A DNA stretch of 19,309 nucleotides, taken from NCBI GenBank assembly GCA_023230825.1, contig JALNWO010000017.1, forward strand, positions 1-19,309. The letters run 5' to 3'. This DNA is from Acholeplasmataceae bacterium (GTDB taxonomy: Bacteria; Bacillota_I; Bacilli_A; Acholeplasmatales; Acholeplasmataceae). Of the stretch, positions 7,328-14,319 are shown one piece after another. Under the pieces are notes generated by a model that worked only from the letters and a program-made list of their open reading frames with translations, searched no databases and was not told the DNA's origin. Numbering within the stretch: position 1 is the first letter of the stretch; every line of letters starts with the position of its first letter. The position numbers and the translations under genes were made by a program.

Positions 7328-8752
7328 TCAACAAATTGAATCTTTTCTCACTTCAAATGTTGATCCACCAATTAATTCTGATGGGTTTTCTTTAAGACCA
7401 TATTGCTCAATGTTGTTATACCCATAATGCGCTGTCACTGGAGCCATGTAATCTTGATGTCTAGGATATGTTGTTTGGGCGCCGATACCACCTTCTATTT
7501 TACGGGCAATTCCATCACCAGAACGTTCGGGATAAAGACCACTATCAACAAACATTCCTGCCTCTACAGCAGTAAAATAGCCTCCTAATTCAATAATTTC
7601 TACTAGCATTAAAACGGCTCTTTCTTGGATTTCTCTTTTTGTTTCAAATAACTGACTATCGGTTTTAAATTCTAACATTTCCATCAGGCCATCAAGCCCA
7701 ATCATCGCTTGTTTTGCTGTATCAAGGGCTTCGATATTATACATATGCCATGGCACATTACGGCCTTCATCAGGGGTAATCGTCGATTGAATATCTGCAC
7801 TTGTTAATTTAGAGATAAGAAGATTTAAAACATGGGTTACGGTTGCTTCTCGTGTCGATGAATCCATGTACTTCGTATTCATTTGTGCTCTCATTTTATA
7901 AGCTGAAAAAAATTCTCTTAATGCAATTGCATACGGTAAGTTAATTTTAATATCTGGACTTGGTGGTGCAGCTGGTGGGACTGTTGAAAGGCAAATTAAG
8001 TCAGGGCTAATTCCTATTCTTTCGCTAAAGCGAGAATTAATGCCGTGTTGAACCAATAATTCTGGCATGACTTTCCACGCGTCTCTAGCTGTTGCGTTGG
8101 CATTATGAGCACCGTCAATTTGAGCCATTTTTCCATAGGCCATAATCTTTTTTGATTCTGCTGCATCAACAAAACTACGAATCATATTAATATTTCGGTA
8201 TAAAACATTGTACTGTGGGTCTTGGTGTGCGCCATTCACTCCTTCTTCGGTAAACATAACTGCGATTTCTGGACCGGCAACACCTGAAACATAAGAATGG
8301 TAATTAATCGGACGACCCACTTCATCTTCAATGATATCGAGAGCTTTTCTTTGGGCACGTACTTGTTTTCTTGTAATGGGAACACCACCCACGCCCTGAG
8401 GTGTTCCTTCTAAAAGACCATCCATGTGTGATTGACCTGCAGTTCTAATTACCATCACATGATCTGCACCATGGTAAGCAGCCATCCGCATTCTTCTTAT
8501 ATCATCTTCAAAACGCCCGGAGGCAATTTCGGTTGTTATTGTTGTTGCTGGCTGTGGGTCAATATTTCCAAGATGTCTTGCGCTGGGCAAGGCAACATAA
8601 CGCTTTAAAGAATCAGAAACATCCTCGTAGAAAAAAGGACCAATTTTTTGTGGGTGATGCTTCCGCCAAACCCAACCACGTCGTCTGGGTTGATAGTTTT
8701 CTAAATCTTCTAAAAGAGATTTTATATCAAGCTTCTTATTCCAGTTCATCAT
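7328..8752 (-). CDS. oraE: D-ornithine 4,5-aminomutase E subunit, N-terminal (PLP/TIM-barrel) part, frameshifted
   Basis: OraE uses adenosylcobalamin and PLP to convert D-ornithine to (2R,4S)-2,4-diaminopentanoate. These 474 residues hold the TIM barrel, with long conserved stretches such as IASGRFEDDIRRMRMAA, RTAGQSHMDGLLEGTPQG, GRPINYHSYVSGVAGPEIA, NGAHQDPQYNVLYRN and QSTITPDEGRNVPWH. The frame ends at TGA (7328-7330) just past GGSTFEVRK, where intact OraE runs on into the linker and B12 domain found at 6559-7299. The start is the first of two ATGs, 8 nt after GGGGG, and overlaps oraS by 17 bp. Conservation of both halves argues that the break is recent, a sequencing error in a homopolymer, or a recoding event. 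Confidence 0.9.
   Translation of the reverse strand: MMNWNKKLDIKSLLEDLENYQPRRRGWVWRKHHPQKIGPFFYEDVSDSLKRYVALPSARHLGNIDPQPATTITTEIASGRFEDDIRRMRMAAYHGADHVMVIRTAGQSHMDGLLEGTPQGVGGVPITRKQVRAQRKALDIIEDEVGRPINYHSYVSGVAGPEIAVMFTEEGVNGAHQDPQYNVLYRNINMIRSFVDAAESKKIMAYGKMAQIDGAHNANATARDAWKVMPELLVQHGINSRFSERIGISPDLICLSTVPPAAPPSPDIKINLPYAIALREFFSAYKMRAQMNTKYMDSSTREATVTHVLNLLISKLTSADIQSTITPDEGRNVPWHMYNIEALDTAKQAMIGLDGLMEMLEFKTDSQLFETKREIQERAVLMLVEIIELGGYFTAVEAGMFVDSGLYPERSGDGIARKIEGGIGAQTTYPRHQDYMAPVTAHYGYNNIEQYGLKENPSELIGGSTFEVRKDSIC
7331..7347 (-). other. oraE: Frameshift interval in oraE
   Basis: The upstream frame stays open until TGA at 7330-7328, and the downstream frame is closed above 7347 by TGA at 7350-7348. 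The change of frame must therefore fall within these 17 bases. Removing one base from the T4 run at 7343-7346 (A4 in the mRNA) restores a continuous reading EVRKIQFVDELD that fits the family linker. A +1 slip by the ribosome would give the same frame. Confidence 0.8.
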
Positions 8753-9107
8753 GAATAAAACCCCCTTTAATTTCGTCTAAATGACTCGTTTCAATGATTT
8801 TTAAACCCGCTTCTCTAATCGATAACTGATGATATTTAGCATAGCGATAAACAACATGTCCAGCACCATGGCCAATTAAACCATAATCTAAGACAACATC
8901 AACGATTGCTTTGGCTTCTAAAGATGAAAAACCCATTCTTAATAAGACACTTCTTTCAATGGAAGGTGATGTTTGTTTATAGGCAATGTTTAAAATAGGA
9001 TCAATTAAATCATCCAATAACTTATAAAAATATGTTTTAAGTTCGTGATCAGATAAATCCTTTAAATGTTTTCTGCGAACTTCAAAATCATCTTTTCTCG
9101 TCTTCAT
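8736..9107 (-). CDS. oraS: D-ornithine 4,5-aminomutase S subunit
   Basis: Small subunit of the aminomutase, 123 residues (about 121 in C. sticklandii). It is a mostly helical protein with the family-typical segments PSIERSVLLRMGFSSLEA and GLIGHGAGHVVYRYAK. It has no catalytic motif of its own and pairs with OraE to form the active heterotetramer. GGAGG lies 6 nt before the ATG. It overlaps the end of ortB by 20 bp and the start of oraE by 17 bp, so the two subunits are probably made by coupled translation. The order ortB-oraS-oraE is the one known from clostridia. Confidence 0.93.
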   Translation of the reverse strand: MKTRKDDFEVRRKHLKDLSDHELKTYFYKLLDDLIDPILNIAYKQTSPSIERSVLLRMGFSSLEAKAIVDVVLDYGLIGHGAGHVVYRYAKYHQLSIREAGLKIIETSHLDEIKGGFIHDELE

Positions 9108-10491
9108 TGATTTCCTCCATTAATGCATCTATCTCACTTAAAGTAAGTCTTAATTCTTCCATTAAATAGTTGTATTCAACAGAACTAAAATGATGGTCTT
9201 TATACCTTTTTAAATACGATTTTTTTAATCCCATTAAATCCAAGGTTCGATGTTTGACTAGTTTTCCTGATGTTGGAAACACGAGTGTTTTCCCAGGGAT
9301 TTCTTCTTGGGGATTACCCATCATTAGTCTCACACCTTGTTCTTTCGCAAATGTCATTTGACTTTGGTAATGCTTACCTGCCCCAGTATATTCACTTTCT
9401 TGGACAACAACGATAAAATCTTCTGGTAATTGTTGAGCATATGAAAAAGCTGCTGCTAAACTTGTATTACCAGCAGGACCTCGTTCCATTCCTTCTAAAA
9501 GGGCCAACGCTTCTGTTATAAAAAAGACTGATCCTTGATTCACTAAAACGTATTCATCCATGTATCTAAGTGGTCTGGCTGCACTTCTAGGCACATCAGA
9601 ACGATCAGGATAGGTCGCAAAAGGTATTCCAAATCCTGTATGGCCCGTTGTGAAAGATTTTAAATTAAAATCATGATCGCTTGCCATATGAAGTCCTGTT
9701 AAATCAACACTGGCTGCAACAACCTTTGTGTTTTTTGCTCCATGCTCTAACAATCCTCTCGCTGTTCCAGTTAGGTTGCCCCCACCAGCATTCGTAGCAA
9801 TGACCACTTCGGGATATTTTCCTTCTTTTTGCATCATTTCATCAGCGATTTCATAGCCGAGTGTTTCAATCCCTTTAATTCCATAAGGTGAATACAAGGA
9901 AGCATTAAAATACTTGGTCTCATCTAATATTCTCAAAAATTCATAAAAAAGTTCTGGTCCAACCGAAAGTTGAATAACTTCAGCACCAAAAGCCTCACAA
10001 AGACGCGATTTTTCTATGATTTCTGGTTGGTTCTTTTCTTTTGAATCAAAGACCTCTTGAACAATAATACACTTTAAGCCAAGTCTTGCTGCCATCGCTG
10101 CAACTGCAGCACCATAATTTCCGCTTGTTGCTGCAACAACACCTTTATAACCCATCTTTTTTGCGTGATAAACACTTATTGCAGCTCGTCTAGCTTTAAA
10201 TGAACCACTTAAATTTAAGGCTTCATCTTTTAAAAAGATCCGTGCTCCAAATCCTGGCTTAGCAAATTGACGGGCATATTTTGTTATTTTCTTTAGTTCA
10301 ATTAAAGGTGTATTGCCAACATTGTTTTCAAGCTGTATCTTTTTAATTTCAGCAAATGAATAACCGCTATCATTCATCAATTTTTCATAATCAAAAGCGA
10401 TTCCTTCTAATTCAAAATCATGATAGTCCAATTTTAATGAATCTTTGATAATTTGATGACGGGAAGCCATTACTTTTTCGAACTCGGTCAT
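9088..10491 (-). CDS. ortB: 2-amino-4-oxopentanoate thiolase, beta (PLP) subunit
   Basis: Fold-type II PLP enzyme, 467 residues, threonine-synthase/tryptophan-synthase-beta-like. The Schiff-base lysine is in LSGSFKARRA (Lys99), followed by ATSGNYGAAVA and the glycine-rich NAGGGNLTGTARG loop for the PLP phosphate. With OrtA it cleaves 2-amino-4-oxopentanoate with CoA to acetyl-CoA and D-alanine, the carbon- and energy-yielding step of ornithine oxidation. The ATG is 1 nt after the ortA stop, with GGAGG 9 nt upstream inside ortA, and the 3' end overlaps oraS. On sequence alone it could be mistaken for a threonine synthase or diaminopropionate lyase; the operon context settles it. Confidence 0.93.
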   Translation of the reverse strand: MTEFEKVMASRHQIIKDSLKLDYHDFELEGIAFDYEKLMNDSGYSFAEIKKIQLENNVGNTPLIELKKITKYARQFAKPGFGARIFLKDEALNLSGSFKARRAAISVYHAKKMGYKGVVAATSGNYGAAVAAMAARLGLKCIIVQEVFDSKEKNQPEIIEKSRLCEAFGAEVIQLSVGPELFYEFLRILDETKYFNASLYSPYGIKGIETLGYEIADEMMQKEGKYPEVVIATNAGGGNLTGTARGLLEHGAKNTKVVAASVDLTGLHMASDHDFNLKSFTTGHTGFGIPFATYPDRSDVPRSAARPLRYMDEYVLVNQGSVFFITEALALLEGMERGPAGNTSLAAAFSYAQQLPEDFIVVVQESEYTGAGKHYQSQMTFAKEQGVRLMMGNPQEEIPGKTLVFPTSGKLVKHRTLDLMGLKKSYLKRYKDHHFSSVEYNYLMEELRLTLSEIDALMEEINEDEKR

Positions 10492-10492
10492 T

Positions 10493-10786
10493 TTAAAGGG
10501 CCTCCGTTTCTTTTAAGATGACTGATTTTATTTTTTCAATTTCCTCTATATGACGACCAAACGAATGGACATAGCTTGGATTTAATTCAACTAACTCCCC
10601 TTGAACTATCCGTTTTGTTGTCGTCATGATTTCTACCGTTTCATTCAAACGTGCGTCTTCTAAGGTAACGCCTTTTATTTTCATAACTAAATCTACCTTT
10701 TTTGTATCTTCTGGAAGATTCGTCGAACGTTCATTTTTATTTAAAACAACTTTTCTTATTGTTACGTAGCTGCCTTTTTTGATCAT
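10493..10786 (-). CDS. ortA: 2-amino-4-oxopentanoate thiolase, alpha subunit
   Basis: Small subunit of the thiolase, about 97 residues. It contains the family-type N-terminus (KKGSYVTIRKVVLNKNERST) and a GxxxEL-NPSYVHSFGRH segment. It has no cofactor motif and works only together with OrtB. The ATG at 10786 is preferred because GGAAAGGAAG precedes it at good spacing; a TTG at 10804 would add six residues. It follows ord after a short gap containing a terminator-like hairpin and nearly touches ortB. The assignment rests on sequence type and its conserved place between ord and ortB. Confidence 0.9.
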   Translation of the reverse strand: MIKKGSYVTIRKVVLNKNERSTNLPEDTKKVDLVMKIKGVTLEDARLNETVEIMTTTKRIVQGELVELNPSYVHSFGRHIEEIEKIKSVILKETEAL

Positions 10787-10807
10787 TTTGTTCTTCCTTT
10801 CCAATAA

Positions 10808-10836
10808 AAAATAGAAAATCCCTAATTTTCTATTTT
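10808..10836 (-). terminator. Terminator-like hairpin between ord and ortA
   Basis: Perfect 12-bp inverted repeat AAAATAGAAAAT (10808-10819) / ATTTTCTATTTT (10825-10836) with a 5-nt loop, followed on the minus strand by TTTTTTATT. The ord stop codon lies inside the stem. The stem is nearly all A:T, so it may be a weak attenuator or RNA-processing/stability element rather than a full terminator. Confidence 0.5.
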
Positions 10837-11876
10837 GTTATATCTAACATGTCTCTCATATCGCCTAAAATTGCGCGTGGAACAGGCAAATCAAGCATTG
10901 TTTTTAAACCTGGTCTAGCATTTAGGACATGAGGAATCATGTTCACACAAACTGCGATGGTTCCTAAACCACCATCAATTTCTGGTGAAATAGCCATTTG
11001 AACATTAGGTTTCCCCGTTAAATAAATGTAATCTCCTGTTCGCACCCCTTCTGCCTCGGGTTCAATTTGTTGGGGGTGACTCATTTCTAAAAACAACTGA
11101 TTTTCTAAATAGCCTTGTGCTGTCATGTTAACTCCAGCTAAGGTACCTTTTTTGGCTGTTGCGTATTTTGTTTGACGGTCAATTGATGTTAAAATTGGTT
11201 TCATTTGTTGTTCGAATTTACTTGGTTTAAGGCCCAATCCTTTAAAGATCATATCAACACTTTGTCTAAAACCAACATGGCCATCTAACTGATTATTTTT
11301 AACTCTCTCGTGATATCTTTCAAGTGAGTCACCTACACCTTGTTCTTCCATAACAGCAGGTCCAAATGGACTTAAACTGTTGATGCGTTCCACTTTAATC
11401 TTTTCGACATCAACCATCGCGCCACTTAAAGCAACGACCATTAAGTCCATTATAAAACCAGGATTAATTCCTGTTCCTAATAAAGTTACACCATTTTCTT
11501 TCGCTAAATCATCGAACGCTTTTGCCATTTCTGGATGGCTTTCTAATGGATACGCCATTTCTTCTGCAGTTGTAATACAATTGATTTTCTTTTTTAAGAT
11601 TTTTTCTATTTTATGATAAGCTCCCTTTACAAAACTATCTGTACAAAGTAAGACTAAATCAGGTTTTGTATTATCGAGCATTGAATCGATATCTTGTTCT
11701 ATTGGTGTTTGGCATTGATAATCACTTTTTAAAATATCCTCGACTGTTTTTCCAACAAAATTTTCGTTGATATCACAAACACCAACAATATCAACGCCTC
11801 TTTTTGTAAGCAACATTTCAGCCATGCCTTGGCCCATCGCGCCAAAACCCCAAATTGCTACTTTTATCAGCTGCAT
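10830..11876 (-). CDS. ord: 2,4-diaminopentanoate dehydrogenase
   Basis: NAD(P)-dependent dehydrogenase of 348 residues, dihydrodipicolinate-reductase-like. The Rossmann motif AIWGFGAMGQG is at residues 8-18, then a CITTAEEMAYP segment, a LLGTGINPGF motif and a catalytic C-terminal domain. It oxidatively deaminates 2,4-diaminopentanoate to 2-amino-4-oxopentanoate, between the aminomutase and the thiolase. It is the first gene of the operon, with an AGAGGGGTG ribosome site 7-8 nt before the ATG and an extended -10 promoter just upstream. The gene order ord-ortA-ortB-oraS-oraE is that of the characterised clostridial cluster. Confidence 0.93.
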   Translation of the reverse strand: MQLIKVAIWGFGAMGQGMAEMLLTKRGVDIVGVCDINENFVGKTVEDILKSDYQCQTPIEQDIDSMLDNTKPDLVLLCTDSFVKGAYHKIEKILKKKINCITTAEEMAYPLESHPEMAKAFDDLAKENGVTLLGTGINPGFIMDLMVVALSGAMVDVEKIKVERINSLSPFGPAVMEEQGVGDSLERYHERVKNNQLDGHVGFRQSVDMIFKGLGLKPSKFEQQMKPILTSIDRQTKYATAKKGTLAGVNMTAQGYLENQLFLEMSHPQQIEPEAEGVRTGDYIYLTGKPNVQMAISPEIDGGLGTIAVCVNMIPHVLNARPGLKTMLDLPVPRAILGDMRDMLDITK

Positions 11877-11901
11877 AATTCTTCACCCCTCTTTTACTTT
11901 A

Positions 11902-11910
11902 ATTATAACA
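11902..11910 (-). promoter_or_regulatory. Extended -10 promoter of the ornithine operon
   Basis: Minus-strand reading gives TGTTATAAT, a perfect TGnTATAAT extended -10, about 25 bp before the ord start. No good -35 is found at 16-18 bp spacing, consistent with an extended -10 promoter. No operator, T-box or B12 riboswitch pattern was recognised in the 263-bp gap. Confidence 0.55.
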
Positions 11911-12008
11911 TGAAATCAAGGAGAATATATTTAAAAAATAGGCTTTTTAACCAATATTAGACAATAAATTATGACTCCTTTAAGCACCATGTTTATTTTA
12001 TTATCATA

Positions 12009-12047
12009 TTAAAAAGCACCTCTATATAAAATTTATATAAAGCTGCT
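12009..12047 (-). terminator. Terminator of the arsenic-type operon
   Basis: AGCACCTCTATATAAA (12015-12030) pairs with TTTATATAAAGCTGCT (12032-12047), with one mismatch, plus a position that is a G:U wobble only on the minus strand. On that strand the hairpin is followed by TTTTTAATATG. It lies about 90 bp downstream of the disulfide-protein gene. Confidence 0.75.
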
Positions 12048-12139
12048 CTTTGCACCTTAATTGGCTGATCAAATTGACACCCTTTTTATTTATTAATATC
12101 AATTAATAAGGAGACACATTCATCTTTTTTCAAATATGT

Positions 12140-12379
12140 CTAAAGATTGTTAATTATTAAATTATAAAGATCCTTAATTTTAGGAACTTTTCCTGTATGC
12201 ACTATTTTATTATTTACCTCAAGTGCTGGTGTCTGTAAAATACCTCTTTTTGCAATGTTCATAACATCTGTCTCATAAAACACTTCTGCGTTAAGATTAT
12301 TTTCTTTAACAACTAATAAAACTCTTTGGTGTAATAACTTACATGTTTTACAACCTGTACCATAAACTGAAATTTTCAT
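12140..12379 (-). CDS. Small redox-active disulfide protein (thioredoxin fold)
   Basis: A 79-residue thioredoxin-like protein with an N-terminal CxxC site in YGTGCKTCKLLHQRV, the cis-Pro region LQTPALEVN and the C-terminal segment HTGKVPKIKDL. It matches the small 'redox-active disulfide protein 2' type, which very often sits next to ArsR regulators and UPF0718 permeases. The role may be thiol exchange or metalloid delivery for the permease; this is inferred from context. The ATG is preceded by AAAGGAAAG and lies 14 bp after the permease stop. It is the last gene of its operon. Confidence 0.85.
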   Translation of the reverse strand: MKISVYGTGCKTCKLLHQRVLLVVKENNLNAEVFYETDVMNIAKRGILQTPALEVNNKIVHTGKVPKIKDLYNLIINNL

Positions 12380-12393
12380 TTTCTTTCCTTTCT

Positions 12394-13785
12394 TTAAATA
12401 AATAAAAAATTAAATGCATTAAACATATAACCAATCATAATAATTCCTAAGACGACAACACCCACAAATGTAACAAAAAGTTTTGGTTTAATCGCTTTAG
12501 ATAACATGACCATACTAGGAACACTTAAAACTGTCACACTCATCATAAAAGCAATAATAGTCCCAACACCCACCCCTTTAGCAAACAAAGCATGAGCGAC
12601 GGGAATGGTTCCAAAAATATCAGCATACATCGGTGTTCCTGCAAATGTCGCAACTAAAACTGAATACCATTTATCAGCACCTAAAATAGTTTGAATCCAA
12701 ACTTCAGGGATGAAGTTATGGATGGTTGCGCCTATACTAACACCAATAATTATATAAACCCAAACCTTTTTTAAAGTCGTTAACATTCCATCTTTAGCAA
12801 TCAAAAGTCTATCTTTTTGAGTTATTTTGTTATCTTCAACATCATTGATTTGAGAAATTTCACCAAAATCTCTCACATGTCGACCAACACCAGTTTTTTC
12901 AATAATAGCACCACCAATAATCGCAAGCAATAAGCCCACAACGATATAGGCAGCCGCAATCGCAAATCCAAAAGTACTACCGAGTAATATTAGTGCACCT
13001 AAATCAATAAGTGGGCTCGCAATTAAAAAACTAAACGTGACACCACTTGATATTCCCGCGCTCGCAAAACCAATAAATATAGGGATCGATGAACAGCTAC
13101 AAAATGGTGTTAATACGCCTAACATCGCGCCAATCGCATTCGCACCCAGACCTTTATATTTTCCTAGTATTTTCTTTGTTCTTTCTGGCGGGAAAAAACT
13201 TTGAATATATGAGATAGAAAAAATTAAAACGCATAACAACACGATGATTTTAATCGTATCATAAACAAAGAATTGTAGGGCATCTCCCCATCTTGTTGCC
13301 ATAAAATCAGAACCAAGTGCTTGTGTGAAGATGATACCAACCAAATCATTTAGCCATCTCATTCCCATGATTTGTCGAGAAACAAAGTGAAAAACACTTC
13401 TAATTGAATCGAGTCCACCGACCACTCCAATGATTAAAAAAGGAATAAAGATTAAGGAAAGCACACAAGCAAGGATGATAGCTCTTCTAATCTTTTTAGA
13501 ATTTTTCAAATAAAAAGATGGGTGATTGTGATTAAGCCATTTATTAAAATCATCCTCAGATGGATAAGCACCTGTTTTAACAATCTCATCATTGATAAAA
13601 GTGATTGGTAAAGAATTCATATCAATGGTTTTCATTTGATCAGCATTCTCTTCTGTTACATCGTATCGCGAAACATGAATGCCTTGTGTTTTTAATTGTT
13701 TTGTTAAATGATTAAAATAAATTTGTCCTGGATTCGTTTTACAATTACAAGTGTTTTGTAAGTTTTCATAGATGACGATGTTCAT
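12394..13785 (-). CDS. ArsD-like domain fused to UPF0718/ArsP-type permease
   Basis: About 463 residues in two parts. Residues 1-85 resemble the ArsD arsenic metallochaperone: VIYENLQNTCNCK (Cys13, Cys15, where ArsD has Cys12/13/18), IHVSRYDVTEE, then LPITFINDEIVKTGAYPSEDDF, which parallels ArsD's 'LPL...DGE...GRYP' C-terminal half. From ~95 onward is a membrane permease of the predicted-permease family that includes ArsP, with roughly eight hydrophobic segments, the hallmark TPFCSCSSIP and the second half-repeat FAGTPMYADIFGTIP. It probably exports arsenite or an organoarsenical; the exact substrate is unknown. Start: AAGGAG lies 6 nt before an in-frame TTG at 13791 and 12 nt before the ATG at 13785, so either may be used. 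It overlaps arsR by about 20 bp. Confidence 0.85.
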   Translation of the reverse strand: MNIVIYENLQNTCNCKTNPGQIYFNHLTKQLKTQGIHVSRYDVTEENADQMKTIDMNSLPITFINDEIVKTGAYPSEDDFNKWLNHNHPSFYLKNSKKIRRAIILACVLSLIFIPFLIIGVVGGLDSIRSVFHFVSRQIMGMRWLNDLVGIIFTQALGSDFMATRWGDALQFFVYDTIKIIVLLCVLIFSISYIQSFFPPERTKKILGKYKGLGANAIGAMLGVLTPFCSCSSIPIFIGFASAGISSGVTFSFLIASPLIDLGALILLGSTFGFAIAAAYIVVGLLLAIIGGAIIEKTGVGRHVRDFGEISQINDVEDNKITQKDRLLIAKDGMLTTLKKVWVYIIIGVSIGATIHNFIPEVWIQTILGADKWYSVLVATFAGTPMYADIFGTIPVAHALFAKGVGVGTIIAFMMSVTVLSVPSMVMLSKAIKPKLFVTFVGVVVLGIIMIGYMFNAFNFLFI

Positions 13786-14134
13786 TGACAATATTTTCTC
13801 CTTTAACACAGCAGTTTTTAAACTCATTATTAAAATCCTTACAAATACACGATTCTTTATCTTCCATTAAATTGGTTAAGAAAGAAATCAATTGGTCTTT
13901 ATTCTTTTCATTAAGAGAATACCGAACCCACGATCCATCTTTTCTACCATCAACCAACTTTGCTTCCGTTAAAACCTTCATGTGATAGCTGAGCGTTGAT
14001 TGAGAAATATCAACACAATCTAAAATATCGCAAGCACATAATTCGCCACACGATAACATGTCAATAATTTTTAATCTTGTTTCATCCGATAAAGCTTTAA
14101 AAATTAATGAATAATTAAAATAGATACCTTGCAT
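13766..14134 (-). CDS. arsR: ArsR/SmtB-family metalloid-sensing repressor
   Basis: A winged-helix regulator of about 122 residues. ALSDETRLKIIDML is the typical N-terminal helix, SCGELCACDIL is the alpha-3 metal-site motif (ELCxCD, as in arsenite-sensing ArsR), and QSTLSYHMKVLTEAKLV is the recognition helix. The wing is GRKDGSWVRYSL. The C-terminus carries four more cysteines (SCICK and NCC). It is first in the operon with the permease and disulfide protein, and probably represses its own promoter until As(III) or a related metalloid binds. AGGAG lies before tandem ATGs; the second (14134) has the better spacing, the first is at 14137. Confidence 0.92.
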   Translation of the reverse strand: MQGIYFNYSLIFKALSDETRLKIIDMLSCGELCACDILDCVDISQSTLSYHMKVLTEAKLVDGRKDGSWVRYSLNEKNKDQLISFLTNLMEDKESCICKDFNNEFKNCCVKGENIVNEHRHL

Positions 14135-14160
14135 CATTTTTCTCCTTCTTCATTTTATAC

Positions 14161-14204
14161 ATATCGATAACCTTCGATATCTATTTTAAAGAACATATCG
14201 ATAT
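14161..14204. promoter_or_regulatory. Two inverted repeats, probable ArsR operators
   Basis: ATATCGA-N6-TCGATAT (14161-14180) lies just downstream of the -10, and the palindrome ATATCGATAT (14195-14204) lies within the -35/-10 spacer. Both share the ATATCGA half-site, and both positions would block RNA polymerase. AT-rich inverted repeats like these are usual for ArsR-family operators. Confidence 0.7.
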
Positions 14205-14211
14205 TTGTCAA
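14183..14211 (-). promoter_or_regulatory. Promoter of the arsR operon
   Basis: Minus strand: -35 TTGACA (14211-14206), exactly 17-bp spacer, -10 TAAAAT (14188-14183). This is a strong sigma-A-type match, about 45 bp before the arsR start. Confidence 0.8.
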
Positions 14212-14272
14212 TATGTTTTAGATCTTTTTCATATAAATAAGCATATTTCCAAAGAATCACAGAAAGTCCACA

Positions 14273-14278
14273 TATAAT
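14273..14278 (+). promoter_or_regulatory. Possible -10 of the VOC gene
   Basis: TATAAT about 42 bp before the ATG. No convincing -35 is visible, so this is a weak call. Confidence 0.35.
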
Positions 14279-14319
14279 AGTTTTAGAAACAAAATTATGC
14301 AGTTTTTTTAGGAGATTAT

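Noticed and set aside
9088..10491. Annotation as threonine synthase or diaminopropionate ammonia-lyase
   Set aside because: The fold is shared, but adjacency to ortA, oraS and ord in the known order supports OrtB.
12091..12108. Short palindrome TATTAAT-ATCA-ATTAATA downstream of the disulfide-protein gene
   Set aside because: All A/T apart from its loop, no T-tract, and it lies between the gene end and a better terminator; likely chance in AT-rich DNA.
11877..12139. Possible B12 riboswitch or T-box before the ornithine operon
   Set aside because: The promoter lies about 25 bp before ord, leaving no room for a structured leader, and no B12-box or T-box sequence was seen.
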